The notes beneath the pieces are model-generated. The model saw nothing but the letters and a program-made list of their open reading frames with translations. It was not told the DNA's origin and did not search any database. The position numbers and the translations under genes are program-made. A DNA stretch of 8,504 nucleotides from Lachnospiraceae bacterium UBA7205 (lineage in GTDB: Bacteria; Bacillota; Clostridia; Lachnospirales; Lachnospiraceae): the NCBI GenBank assembly GCA_002490665.1, contig DKUL01000083.1:6091-14594 (forward strand), in the 5' to 3' direction. Of this stretch, positions 1 through 6,472 are shown in pieces (position 1 is the stretch's first letter; every line of letters starts with the position of its first letter).

Positions 1-43
1 TTCGTGGTGGCTTGATGCACCTCAACCACTACACTGTTTTTAC

Positions 44-68
44 GGACTTTGCAGCAAGTGCAAAGTCC
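44..68. repeat. Perfect 10-bp inverted repeat downstream of dnaX
   Basis: GGACTTTGCA (44-53) and TGCAAAGTCC (59-68) form a perfect 10-bp stem with a 5-nt loop (GCAAG), 19 bp past the dnaX stop codon. Neither strand has a T-run directly after the stem, so it is not a classical Rho-independent terminator. A second, weaker foldback lies at 4-29 (GTGG/CCAC plus TTGA/TCAA with a 4-nt bulge). The whole 1-87 stretch is non-coding; it could be a processing or mRNA-stability hairpin or one copy of a dispersed intergenic repeat. Confidence 0.6.
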
Positions 69-87
69 TGGACTGAACTGTTACGGC

Positions 88-1647
88 TTAATCTTCAATT
101 TCTATTTCCATGTTGATTACTTTTTCAAGGTCAACATAGCTTTCGTCAAAATGTCTTCCCGGCGCGAGATTGTGTACCTGAACGGTTACCTCTTTTTGCA
201 GAAAATTGGATATCATGTCTTCTACGTGCCTGTGGTTTCCCTCGTCGGTCAGGTAATCATATGCCACGCCGTCCTCCACGACTATCAGCAGCCTGTTATC
301 GCCGCCAAGGCTTAAATGCGCATTTTTGAGATGTGTTTTCAGCGGCTGGCTCGTCTCTGCAACGATTCCATGCCAGTTTGACACAATCTGTTTGATATCG
401 TCCGGAATCGCCCTGGGCAGTTCCGGCTTCGGCGCTGCCTCCGGTGCTGTCTCTGTTGATTGTACCGCAATCGGCGCTGCCTGCACAATACCTTTTTCGA
501 TTTTTTCCTCCAAATCCTTCACGCGCGCCACAACCGCGTCATTGGAAGTCTCCATGGCAGGCCTGCAGAGCTTGATGAGCGTCATTTCTATGAGGATGCG
601 TTTCTGCGTGGCATATTTGATTTGCCCGGAAAGCTCGGAAAAAATGCGGATATACCGCATAATTTCCTCTGCGTCCATCGTTTCTGCCTCTGCCTTGAGC
701 CGTGCGAGGTTGTCGCTGGAAACATCGATGACATCCTCAATATTGTTGTCCGATGTCTTTGCCAGCAGCAGGTTTCTGAGATACCATGTGATGTCCGTGA
801 CAAACTGTGTCAGTTCGCGTCCCTGTATGACAACCTCCTCCAGGAGGGAGATGCATCCTGTGACATCCCTTGCCAGTATCAAATCCAAAAGCCTGGCAAA
901 AACCTCCGTGTCCACTGCGCCAAGCACATCGAGCACCTTGTCGTAGGTGAGTTCTTCCCCAAAATGAAACGCAATGCACTGGTCGAGCAGGCTCAGCGCG
1001 TCACGCATGGAGCCGTCCGCTGTCTTGGCAATGTATTTCAGCGCGCGCTCCTCGACCGGAACCTGCTCCTTCTGCATGAGGTCTCGGAGACGGTCTGCAA
1101 TTGTGTCGATTGTGATGCGCTTGAAGTCATAGCGCTGGCAGCGCGACAGTATTGTTATCGGGATTTTGTGCACTTCGGTTGTCGCCAGTATAAATATTAC
1201 ATAGGAAGGCGGCTCCTCCAGCGTTTTGAGCAGTGCGTTAAAGGCTCCTATTGAGAGCATATGCACCTCGTCTATGATATAAACCTTGAACTTTCCCTCG
1301 ACCGGGGAATACGATACCTCGTCTATGATTTCCCGAATATTGTCAACGCCGTTGTTGGAGGCAGCATCGATTTCTATCACATTGACGCTCGCCCCTGAGG
1401 CGATGGTCTGGCAGCTCCTGCATGTTCCGCAGGGGCTGCCGTCCACGGGATTCTCGCAGTTGACGGACTTGGCAAAAAGCTTGGCAATTGTCGTCTTTCC
1501 GGTTCCCCGCGTGCCTGTGAAAAGATAGGCGTGCCCGATGCGATCCGCCTTTATCTGGTTTCTGAGTGTCGTGACAATGTGGTCCTGGCCTTTTACGTCC
1601 TCGAACACATCAGGACGGAATTTTCTGTATAATGCGGTGTATGACAT
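88..1647 (-). CDS. dnaX: DNA polymerase III subunit gamma/tau
   Basis: This is the clamp-loader ATPase subunit that loads the beta sliding clamp and ties together the replicative polymerase. The 519-residue protein starts MSYTALYRKFRP, the family's standard N-terminus. I see Walker A GTRGTGKT (45-52), four zinc-binding cysteines (C64, C73, C76, C79), Walker B DEVH (126-129), the SRC arginine-finger motif (168-170) and sensor-2 region GSMRDALS (212-219). An Ala/Pro/Glu-rich linker (about 385-420) precedes a short C-terminal domain. The start at 1647 is preferred because GGGAGGA lies just upstream; the in-frame ATG at 1662 sits upstream of that site. The gene lies 55 bp downstream of the SDR gene on the same strand with no clear promoter between, so co-transcription is likely. 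A 6-bp stem-loop (1685-1703) spans the SDR stop and this gap. No programmed frameshift heptamer was found, so a separate gamma form is not predicted. Confidence 0.97.
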   Translation of the reverse strand: MSYTALYRKFRPDVFEDVKGQDHIVTTLRNQIKADRIGHAYLFTGTRGTGKTTIAKLFAKSVNCENPVDGSPCGTCRSCQTIASGASVNVIEIDAASNNGVDNIREIIDEVSYSPVEGKFKVYIIDEVHMLSIGAFNALLKTLEEPPSYVIFILATTEVHKIPITILSRCQRYDFKRITIDTIADRLRDLMQKEQVPVEERALKYIAKTADGSMRDALSLLDQCIAFHFGEELTYDKVLDVLGAVDTEVFARLLDLILARDVTGCISLLEEVVIQGRELTQFVTDITWYLRNLLLAKTSDNNIEDVIDVSSDNLARLKAEAETMDAEEIMRYIRIFSELSGQIKYATQKRILIEMTLIKLCRPAMETSNDAVVARVKDLEEKIEKGIVQAAPIAVQSTETAPEAAPKPELPRAIPDDIKQIVSNWHGIVAETSQPLKTHLKNAHLSLGGDNRLLIVVEDGVAYDYLTDEGNHRHVEDMISNFLQKEVTVQVHNLAPGRHFDESYVDLEKVINMEIEIED

Positions 1648-1702
1648 GTTGTCCTCCCTCATGCTGGCAATCTGATGCAGGCAGACGCATATCTGTCATG
1701 CG

Positions 1703-2503
1703 TTACGGTCTCTGTCCCATGCCGCCCTCGAGCGTAAGCGTTTCGCCTGTCATGTACTTGAAGTCCGGTGATGCCAGCTGTACGCACACGCGTCCGATTT
1801 CCAGCTCGGCATCGCCGTAGTGCCCTGCCGGAGGCATCTTGACATTTTCCTTAAATGCATCCGGATACGCCTTCTCGAACTGTTCGAGCTGTGCCGTCCA
1901 TGCAAGCGGGCACACAATATTGACATTGATGCCATCCTTTGCCCACTCGGTCGCCGCCACACGGGTCAGTCCGCGGATGCCTTCCTTTGCCGCCGCATAC
2001 GCACACTGCCCGAAATTGCCAAAAAGCCCGGCCCCGGAAGCAAAATTGATGACGGAGCCTTTTGCCTTTGCAAGGTGCGGGTAGCAGGCCTTCATATAGT
2101 AAAATGCAGCATACAGTCCGGAGTACAGTGCAAGGTTAAACTGGTCTGTGGTATGTTCTGCAAGCGGAACGCCTGATGCCGATGCCTGCGCGTTGTTAAT
2201 CAGCACGTCGATGCTTCCGAATGTATCGATGGTCTGCTGCACGACATTCGCCACCACTGCCTCATTGTCCGCACCGGCGTTCACATCCGCCTGGACAATC
2301 AGCACCTTAATGCCATACAGCCGCTCAAGCTCCTCCTTGGCATCCTCGAGCTTTTTCACGTTTCGTCCTGTAATGACAAGGTTTGCCCCCTCCTTGGCAT
2401 ACGCTGTCGCGATGCCGTAACCGATGGAGCCGCATCTTCCGTCACTTAAGACTGCCCTGCCTGCCCCTGTGATAATTGCTGTTTTTCCAGTTAAAAATCC
2501 CAT
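1703..2503 (-). CDS. Short-chain dehydrogenase/reductase (SDR), substrate unknown
   Basis: A cytosolic NAD(P)-dependent oxidoreductase of 266 residues, normal length for a classical SDR. The Rossmann N-terminus is ITGAG (11-15), then a stretch longer than usual leading to GSIGYGIA (25-32). NNAQ (103-106) replaces the usual NNAG. The catalytic residues appear to be S156, Y169 and K173 (YAAAK). The Asn normally found in the helix before the active site is not visible; the aligned region reads LYSGL (126-130). The start at 2503 is chosen because AAGGAGG lies 10 nt upstream and MGFLTGKTAIITG is a standard SDR start; longer in-frame ORFs run into the promoter and glpK. It lies between glpK and dnaX on the same strand. 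The substrate cannot be told from sequence; candidates include a fatty-acyl, sugar, polyol or steroid ketone/alcohol. Confidence 0.9.
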   Translation of the reverse strand: MGFLTGKTAIITGAGRAVLSDGRCGSIGYGIATAYAKEGANLVITGRNVKKLEDAKEELERLYGIKVLIVQADVNAGADNEAVVANVVQQTIDTFGSIDVLINNAQASASGVPLAEHTTDQFNLALYSGLYAAFYYMKACYPHLAKAKGSVINFASGAGLFGNFGQCAYAAAKEGIRGLTRVAATEWAKDGINVNIVCPLAWTAQLEQFEKAYPDAFKENVKMPPAGHYGDAELEIGRVCVQLASPDFKYMTGETLTLEGGMGQRP

Positions 2504-2542
2504 ATCCGTAAAACCTCCTTTATATTTTTTACCGATGTCTTT

Positions 2543-2571
2543 ATTATAACCCAATCTTTGGAAAAAGAATA
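2543..2571 (-). promoter_or_regulatory. Probable promoter of the SDR-dnaX unit
   Basis: Read on the minus strand there is a perfect -10 TATAAT (2543-2548) and, 17 nt upstream, a weak -35 TATTCT (2566-2571). It lies about 40 bp before the SDR start, giving a short leader that includes the AAGGAGG site. The -35 overlaps the right-hand part of the glpK terminator hairpin. The -10 is strong evidence; the -35 is poor, so an activator or an extended contact may be needed. Confidence 0.55.
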
Positions 2572-2587
2572 GCGTTACTTCTATTCT
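2562..2587 (-). terminator. Probable Rho-independent terminator after glpK
   Basis: On the minus strand AGAATAG (2581-2587) pairs with CTATTCT (2566-2572) across an 8-nt loop, followed by a run of T (A-run at 2562-2566 on the plus strand). It begins about 10 bp after the glpK stop. The stem is AT-rich and only 7 bp, so termination may be partial and some glpK transcripts could continue into the SDR gene. Confidence 0.5.
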
Positions 2588-2597
2588 CATTCTATTC

Positions 2598-4088
2598 CTA
2601 TTTCGCCCAGCCGTAGGCGTACTTGACTGCCTTGTGCCAGCCGGCGATTCCTTTTTTCCGGTCGGCGTCTGTTGCCGCCGGTGCAAAGGTCTGGTCGCTT
2701 TCCCAGTTTTGCATGACTTCTTCCTTGTCTGCCCAGTAGCCTGTCGCAAGCCCTGCCAGGTATGCGGCTCCCATGGCGGTGGTCTCCACGCACTGCGGGC
2801 GTATGACGGGGACATTGACGATATCTGCCTGTGCCTGCATGAGGAAATTGTTTGCGCTTGCCCCGCCGTCGACCTTGAGCGTGGTGAGTGCCATCCCGGA
2901 ATCTGCCTCCATCGCCGCAAGGACATCATTTACCTGATATGCGATGGACTCGAGCGTGGCGCGGATGATATGGCACTTGTTTACGCCGCGCGTGATTCCG
3001 ACAATGGTTCCCCGCGCGTACTGATCCCAGTATGGGGCGCCAAGCCCGGTAAATGCCGGTACGACATAACAGCCGTTTGTGTCCTCGACTTTTTTCGCCA
3101 TGTACTCGGAGTCCTCGGAGGAGTCGATAATCCGCAGTTCGTCACGCAGCCACTGGATTGCCGCGCCCGCGACAAAAATGGAGCCTTCCAGCGCATAGTT
3201 TACTTTTCCGTCAAGCCCCCACGCAATTGTGGTCACAAGCCCGTTCTCGGAAAAGACAGGCTTTTCCCCGGTGTTCATCAGCAGGAAGCACCCGGTACCA
3301 TATGTATTTTTTGCCTCGCCTGCCGTGAAACAGGTCTGTCCGAACAACGCCGCCTGCTGGTCTCCTGCCGCCCCTGCAATGGGGATTGCGCCGCCGAGAT
3401 AGGATGGGTCTGCCTCCCCATAAATGCAGCTTGACGGCTTCACTTCGGGAAGCATACACTTTGGGATGCCCAGCTCTGCGAGGATTTCATCATCCCACGC
3501 AAGCGTATTAATGTTAAACAGCATTGTCCGCGAGGCATTGGAATAGTCCGTGACATGGACTGCGCCTTTTGTCAGCTTCCAGATCAGCCATGTCTCAACC
3601 GTGCCGAATAAAAGGTCGCCGTTCTCGGCTTTCTGCCGCGCCCCGGGAACATTATCCAGTATCCATTTCACCTTTGTCGCCGAAAAGTAAGCGTCAATGA
3701 CAAGCCCCGTTTTTTTCTTAAATGTTTCTGTCAGTCCCTTTGCCTTCAGGGCATCGCATATGTCGGAAGTCCGCCTGCACTGCCACACGATGGCGCGATG
3801 AACCGGCTCGCCCGTATGCCTGTCCCAGACTATCGCCGTCTCCCTCTGGTTGGTGATGCCGATTGCCGCAATGTCCTTTGCCGTCGCCCCTATCATGTTC
3901 ATCGCCTCTACCGCGACGCCAAGCTGGCTTGCCCAGATTTCATCCGCGTCATGCTCTACCCAGCCCGGCTGCGGGAAATACTGGGTAAATTCCCGCTGCG
4001 CCATGCTGCACTGGTCGCCTTTTTTATTAAATAAAATGCATCTGTTGCTTGTTGTTCCCGCATCCAGCGCCATAATGTATTTTGACAT
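2598..4088 (-). CDS. glpK: Glycerol kinase
   Basis: Phosphorylates glycerol with ATP to sn-glycerol 3-phosphate in the cytosol, the entry step of glycerol use. The 496-residue length is typical of this FGGY-family kinase. I see the phosphate-binding DAGTTS (9-14), W43-VEHD, glycerol-contact residues NQRE (R82, E83), W102, Y134 and D243 (AGDQQAALFGQ), the NTYGTGCFLL motif (261-270) and the C-terminal GGASANNF (408-415). The start at 4088 has GGAGGAGG about 6 nt upstream; an in-frame ATG further up (4178) lies beyond the promoter. At the place where many Firmicutes GlpK proteins carry the HPr-phosphorylated His (HFYG), this one reads SYLG (229-232), so phosphotransferase-mediated activation is not expected. 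No glpF or glpD is in the window. A divergent sodium symporter gene shares the upstream region. Confidence 0.97.
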   Translation of the reverse strand: MSKYIMALDAGTTSNRCILFNKKGDQCSMAQREFTQYFPQPGWVEHDADEIWASQLGVAVEAMNMIGATAKDIAAIGITNQRETAIVWDRHTGEPVHRAIVWQCRRTSDICDALKAKGLTETFKKKTGLVIDAYFSATKVKWILDNVPGARQKAENGDLLFGTVETWLIWKLTKGAVHVTDYSNASRTMLFNINTLAWDDEILAELGIPKCMLPEVKPSSCIYGEADPSYLGGAIPIAGAAGDQQAALFGQTCFTAGEAKNTYGTGCFLLMNTGEKPVFSENGLVTTIAWGLDGKVNYALEGSIFVAGAAIQWLRDELRIIDSSEDSEYMAKKVEDTNGCYVVPAFTGLGAPYWDQYARGTIVGITRGVNKCHIIRATLESIAYQVNDVLAAMEADSGMALTTLKVDGGASANNFLMQAQADIVNVPVIRPQCVETTAMGAAYLAGLATGYWADKEEVMQNWESDQTFAPAATDADRKKGIAGWHKAVKYAYGWAK

Positions 4089-4124
4089 ATGTTCCTCCTC
4101 CGTTCCTGCCTTTCTACTGTCTTT

Positions 4125-4153
4125 ATGATAACAGCATTTTCCATGCCTTGCAA
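4125..4153 (-). promoter_or_regulatory. glpK promoter
   Basis: On the minus strand, TTGCAA (4148-4153) and TATCAT (4125-4130) are separated by exactly 17 nt, each close to the sigma-70/SigA consensus. The predicted start near 4118 leaves a leader of about 30 nt that contains the GGAGGAGG site. Its -35 is 18 bp from the -35 of the divergent symporter promoter, so a regulator bound between them could control both. Confidence 0.75.
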
Positions 4154-4171
4154 TAGGGGGACAGGTAACTA

Positions 4172-4200
4172 TTGACATGCTCCTCCGGCTGCGTTATAAT
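4172..4200 (+). promoter_or_regulatory. Consensus sigma-70 promoter of the symporter gene
   Basis: TTGACA (4172-4177) and TATAAT (4195-4200) are both perfect consensus boxes with the optimal 17-nt spacer. Transcription should start near 4207, giving a leader of about 77 nt before the ATG at 4284. Such a perfect promoter suggests strong transcription unless repressed or attenuated; no operator was identified with confidence. Confidence 0.85.
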
Positions 4201-4205
4201 GGTTT

Positions 4206-4241
4206 CACTTTATCACGCAAAAGCGTTGAAGTCCTAAAGTG
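4206..4241 (+). other. Nested stem-loop at the start of the symporter leader
   Basis: CACTTTA (4206-4212) pairs with TAAAGTG (4235-4241); inside, ACGC (4215-4218) pairs with GCGT (4223-4226) over an AAAA loop. The outer arm begins at the predicted transcription start, so the hairpin would form the 5' end of the mRNA. It could protect the transcript or, as DNA, act as an operator. No known riboswitch class is recognised. Confidence 0.45.
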
Positions 4242-4283
4242 TTTGTGTGGTGACTATTTTTTACTGAGGAAGGGGCATTGATT

Positions 4284-5819
4284 ATGCTGGTTAAAATTAT
4301 TTTACTGCTTTTGTTTTTTGGATGTATGATTGCAGTCGGGCTGTATGCGCGCAAGAGCGCGAACAGCATGACGGATTTCGTGCTTGGCGGGCGCAGTGTC
4401 GGCCCGTGGCTTTCGGCTTTTGCCTATGGGACATCTTACTTTTCCGCGGTTGTGTTTGTGGGGTATGCGGGGCAGTTTGGCTGGAAGTATGGTCTTGCTT
4501 CCACCTGGATTGGTCTGGGAAATGCGGTGATTGGCTCGCTGCTTGCATGGGTTTTGATGGGCAGGCGCACAAGGGTCATGACGCACCATCTTGAAGTGGC
4601 GACAATGCCGGACTTTTTCGGGCGTCGTTATGACAGTAATGTCATAAAAATTGTTGCCTCGGCGATTGCGTTCGTGTTTATGATTCCGTATACGGCATCT
4701 GTCTATAACGGACTTTCACGCCTGTTTGGCATGGCGTTTGACATTCCTTATACCGTCTGTGTCATCACGATGGCGGTTCTGACCGGGGTGTATGTCATCC
4801 TCGGCGGTTATATGGCAACTGCCATCAATGACTTTATCCAGGGTATCATTATGCTGTTTGGCATTGTGGCTGTAATCGGCGCGGTGCTCTCTGGTCAGGG
4901 GGGCTTTATCGAGGCGGTCAGAAAGCTTTCGGAGCTTCCGTCCGACGTACCGGTCACACTGGGACAGCAGGGCGCTTTTGCTTCTTTTTTCGGGACAGAC
5001 CCGCTGAATCTGCTGGGCGTCATCATTCTGACATCGCTTGGCACATGGGGGCTTCCGCAGATGGTCCACAAGTTTTATGCCATCAAGAGCGAGAAGGCGA
5101 TTAAGACCGGAACGATTGTGTCTACCTTTTTTGCGGTGATTGTGTCAGGCGGCTGCTATTTCCTTGGCGGCTTCGGGCGGCTGTTTGACTCGCCTGCGCT
5201 GTACAAGGCGGATGGGTCTGTAATGTACGATGCGATTGTTCCGTCCATGCTGTCCACGCTGCCGGATATCCTGATTGGCGTCGTGATTATCCTGGTGCTT
5301 TCGGCCTCCATGTCAACCCTTTCGTCGCTGGTGCTGACCTCGGCTTCGACGCTGACGCTGGACTTTATTAAGGGAAACATTGTGAAGGATATGGATGATA
5401 AGAAACAGCTGATTTACATACGTGTGCTGATTGTATTCTTTATTGTGGTTTCTGTTGTGCTGGCGCTCAATCCGCCGACCTTTATCGCGCAGCTGATGGG
5501 TATTTCGTGGGGTGCCCTCGCGGGTGCGTTCCTCGCTCCGTTTTTATATGGGTTATACTGGAAGGGCGTGACCAGGGCAGGCGTGTGGGCAAGCTTTGTC
5601 TGCGGTGTCGGCATCACGGTCTCGAACATGTTCTTAAAGTTTATCTCCTCGCCCATCAACGCGGGCGCGGCGGCAATGATTGTCGGGCTGATTGTGACGC
5701 CGGTTGTAAGCCTGGTGACGCCCAAGCTGGACAGCGGGCTTCTGACCCGGATTTTCAAGTGCTACGACAACACCGCAAAGGTGTCCAGCAAGGAATATCT
5801 GAAAGAGGAGGATGCGTAA
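4284..5819 (+). CDS. Sodium:solute symporter (SSS/SLC5 family), solute unknown
   Basis: An integral membrane protein of 511 residues with about 13 hydrophobic segments, predicted to import a solute with sodium. The N-terminal helix is followed by the family hallmark VLGGRSVGPWLSAF (33-46), and MSTLSS (343-348) matches the Na2-site Ser-Thr of PutP. Length and layout match the family. Where the proline carrier PutP has its essential Asp55 in TM2, this protein has Tyr52 (YGTSYFS, 48-54), so it is not a typical proline carrier. The ATG at 4284 is preferred over the TTG at 4278 because AGGAAGGGG (4267-4275) is properly spaced only for the ATG. It is divergent from glpK with adjoining promoters, so a polyol or related solute is a guess; pantothenate, sugars, amino acids or organic acids are also possible. 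The short C-terminal tail is charged and cytosolic. Confidence 0.93.
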   Translation: MLVKIILLLLFFGCMIAVGLYARKSANSMTDFVLGGRSVGPWLSAFAYGTSYFSAVVFVGYAGQFGWKYGLASTWIGLGNAVIGSLLAWVLMGRRTRVMTHHLEVATMPDFFGRRYDSNVIKIVASAIAFVFMIPYTASVYNGLSRLFGMAFDIPYTVCVITMAVLTGVYVILGGYMATAINDFIQGIIMLFGIVAVIGAVLSGQGGFIEAVRKLSELPSDVPVTLGQQGAFASFFGTDPLNLLGVIILTSLGTWGLPQMVHKFYAIKSEKAIKTGTIVSTFFAVIVSGGCYFLGGFGRLFDSPALYKADGSVMYDAIVPSMLSTLPDILIGVVIILVLSASMSTLSSLVLTSASTLTLDFIKGNIVKDMDDKKQLIYIRVLIVFFIVVSVVLALNPPTFIAQLMGISWGALAGAFLAPFLYGLYWKGVTRAGVWASFVCGVGITVSNMFLKFISSPINAGAAAMIVGLIVTPVVSLVTPKLDSGLLTRIFKCYDNTAKVSSKEYLKEEDA

Positions 5820-5836
5820 GCATACCTCCTCCTTTC
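5801..5836. terminator. Stem-loop spanning the symporter stop codon
   Basis: GAAAG and AGGAGG (5801-5811) pair with CCTCCTCCTTTC (5825-5836) with one bulged C. Inside, ATGC (5812-5815) pairs with GCAT (5820-5823) over a GTAA tetraloop, and A5824 is bulged. About 15 pairs form in all. The symporter TAA lies at 5817-5819, in and beside the loop. It sits between two convergent genes and could block transcription from both sides. Neither side has a good T-run, so intrinsic termination is uncertain; a role in mRNA 3'-end protection is equally likely. Confidence 0.4.
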
Positions 5837-5865
5837 AGCTGGCATATTTCATTGGGACGCCCATG

Positions 5866-6396
5866 TCATAAAAAAGTAACCTGTGCATCGGCGTCATAGA
5901 TGTGCGGTTCCTTGGAAACTGCCTTGTGTCCAAATGCAATCGCAATTTCGTACTCATAATTTTCGGGGAATTTCAGCGCCTTTGAAAAATATGCTTTCTT
6001 CTCTCCCCGCATGGCATCATAAATGCAGCCGATAATTAAATTACCGAGCCCAAGCTCCTCCGCTGCAAGCGCCATGTTCTCAACGGCAATTCCGGCATCC
6101 AGTGCACTCCAACGGAATTCACTGTCAGCACTCAGTATCACGACAGTGGGCGCCTCGTAGTAAAAATTATGCGGCGGCTCTGAAATGTCGCGAAGCCGGT
6201 TCTTTTCCTCCTCCAGTTCTGCAAGGATTGGATTGTCTCCTTTTAGTACTGTAAAATGAATCTCCTGTTTATTTGCGGCTGTCGGTGCCTGCAAGCCGGC
6301 ATGAATCAGGGTGTTGAGTTCCTCGTCCGTCAGCGGCTCATCTGTGTAGCCCCTTGTCGAACTCCTTTTTTTAATCACTTCTGTCACATTGCTCAT
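5866..6396 (-). CDS. Nitroreductase-family FMN-dependent oxidoreductase
   Basis: A 176-residue flavoprotein of the nitroreductase fold, normally a cytosolic homodimer using NAD(P)H to reduce nitro compounds, quinones or other electrophiles. The FMN phosphate-binding start RSSTRGY (11-17) is present, as are APTAANKQ (37-44), the DAGIAVENMALAAEELGLG stretch (100-118) typical of the central helix and dimer interface, and FGHK (155-158) near the C-terminus. The start at 6396 has AGGAGG 10 nt upstream. Its stop is 47 bp from the convergent symporter stop. The upstream 144 bp is unusually structured and contains an operator-like palindrome, suggesting regulated expression. The natural substrate is unknown. 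Confidence 0.92.
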   Translation of the reverse strand: MSNVTEVIKKRSSTRGYTDEPLTDEELNTLIHAGLQAPTAANKQEIHFTVLKGDNPILAELEEEKNRLRDISEPPHNFYYEAPTVVILSADSEFRWSALDAGIAVENMALAAEELGLGNLIIGCIYDAMRGEKKAYFSKALKFPENYEYEIAIAFGHKAVSKEPHIYDADAQVTFL

Positions 6397-6417
6397 TGTT
6401 ATCTGCCTCCTGTTATA

Positions 6418-6437
6418 CTAGAGCGTGTTTGCTCTAG
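6418..6437. repeat. 7-bp hairpin just upstream of the nitroreductase RBS
   Basis: CTAGAGC (6418-6424) and GCTCTAG (6431-6437) are perfect inverted repeats around a 6-nt loop. The hairpin ends about 8 bp before the nitroreductase AGGAGG site, so if transcribed it would sit next to the ribosome binding site. Its outer AG (6436-6437) also belongs to the next hairpin, so the two cannot both form completely. Confidence 0.55.
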
Positions 6438-6458
6438 CGGTCGAAAAGACTGACCGCT
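6436..6458. repeat. 7-bp hairpin overlapping an operator-like palindrome
   Basis: AGCGGTC (6436-6442) pairs with GACCGCT (6452-6458) around a 9-nt loop. It shares bases with the hairpin at 6418-6437 on one side and with the palindrome at 6449-6462 on the other. It could act as RNA structure or as paired regulator half-sites. Confidence 0.45.
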
Positions 6459-6462
6459 CAGT
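6449..6462. promoter_or_regulatory. Candidate operator palindrome upstream of the nitroreductase
   Basis: ACTGA-CCGC-TCAGT is an interrupted palindrome of 14 bp with perfect 5-bp arms. TetR/AcrR-family repressors are known to bind short palindromes of this general kind, and nitroreductase genes are often controlled by such repressors. No regulator gene is in the window, so the assignment is inference. Confidence 0.35.
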
Positions 6463-6472
6463 ATTAGTTGAT

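Noticed and set aside
499..507. A6 run in dnaX as a programmed frameshift or slippage site producing a gamma form
   Set aside because: The zero-frame codons are GAA AAA ATC, which do not fit the X-XXY-YYZ slippery pattern, and six A are short for efficient transcriptional slippage.
326..1254. Long plus-strand open frames opposite dnaX (326-946 and 460-1254)
   Set aside because: They lie antisense to a clearly recognised dnaX, have no ribosome binding site and have protein sequences of no recognisable family.
2634..3434. 266-codon plus-strand frame opposite glpK
   Set aside because: Antisense shadow of a fully recognised glycerol kinase; Cys/Arg-rich composition typical of a mirror frame and no RBS.
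4213..4230. Catabolite-repression (cre) site in the symporter leader around AAAAGCGTTGAA
   Set aside because: The central AAGCG fits, but the outer TG and CA positions of the cre consensus do not match.
4278..4283. TTG at 4278 as the symporter start
   Set aside because: It is only 2 nt from the purine-rich RBS, while the ATG at 4284 has normal spacing.
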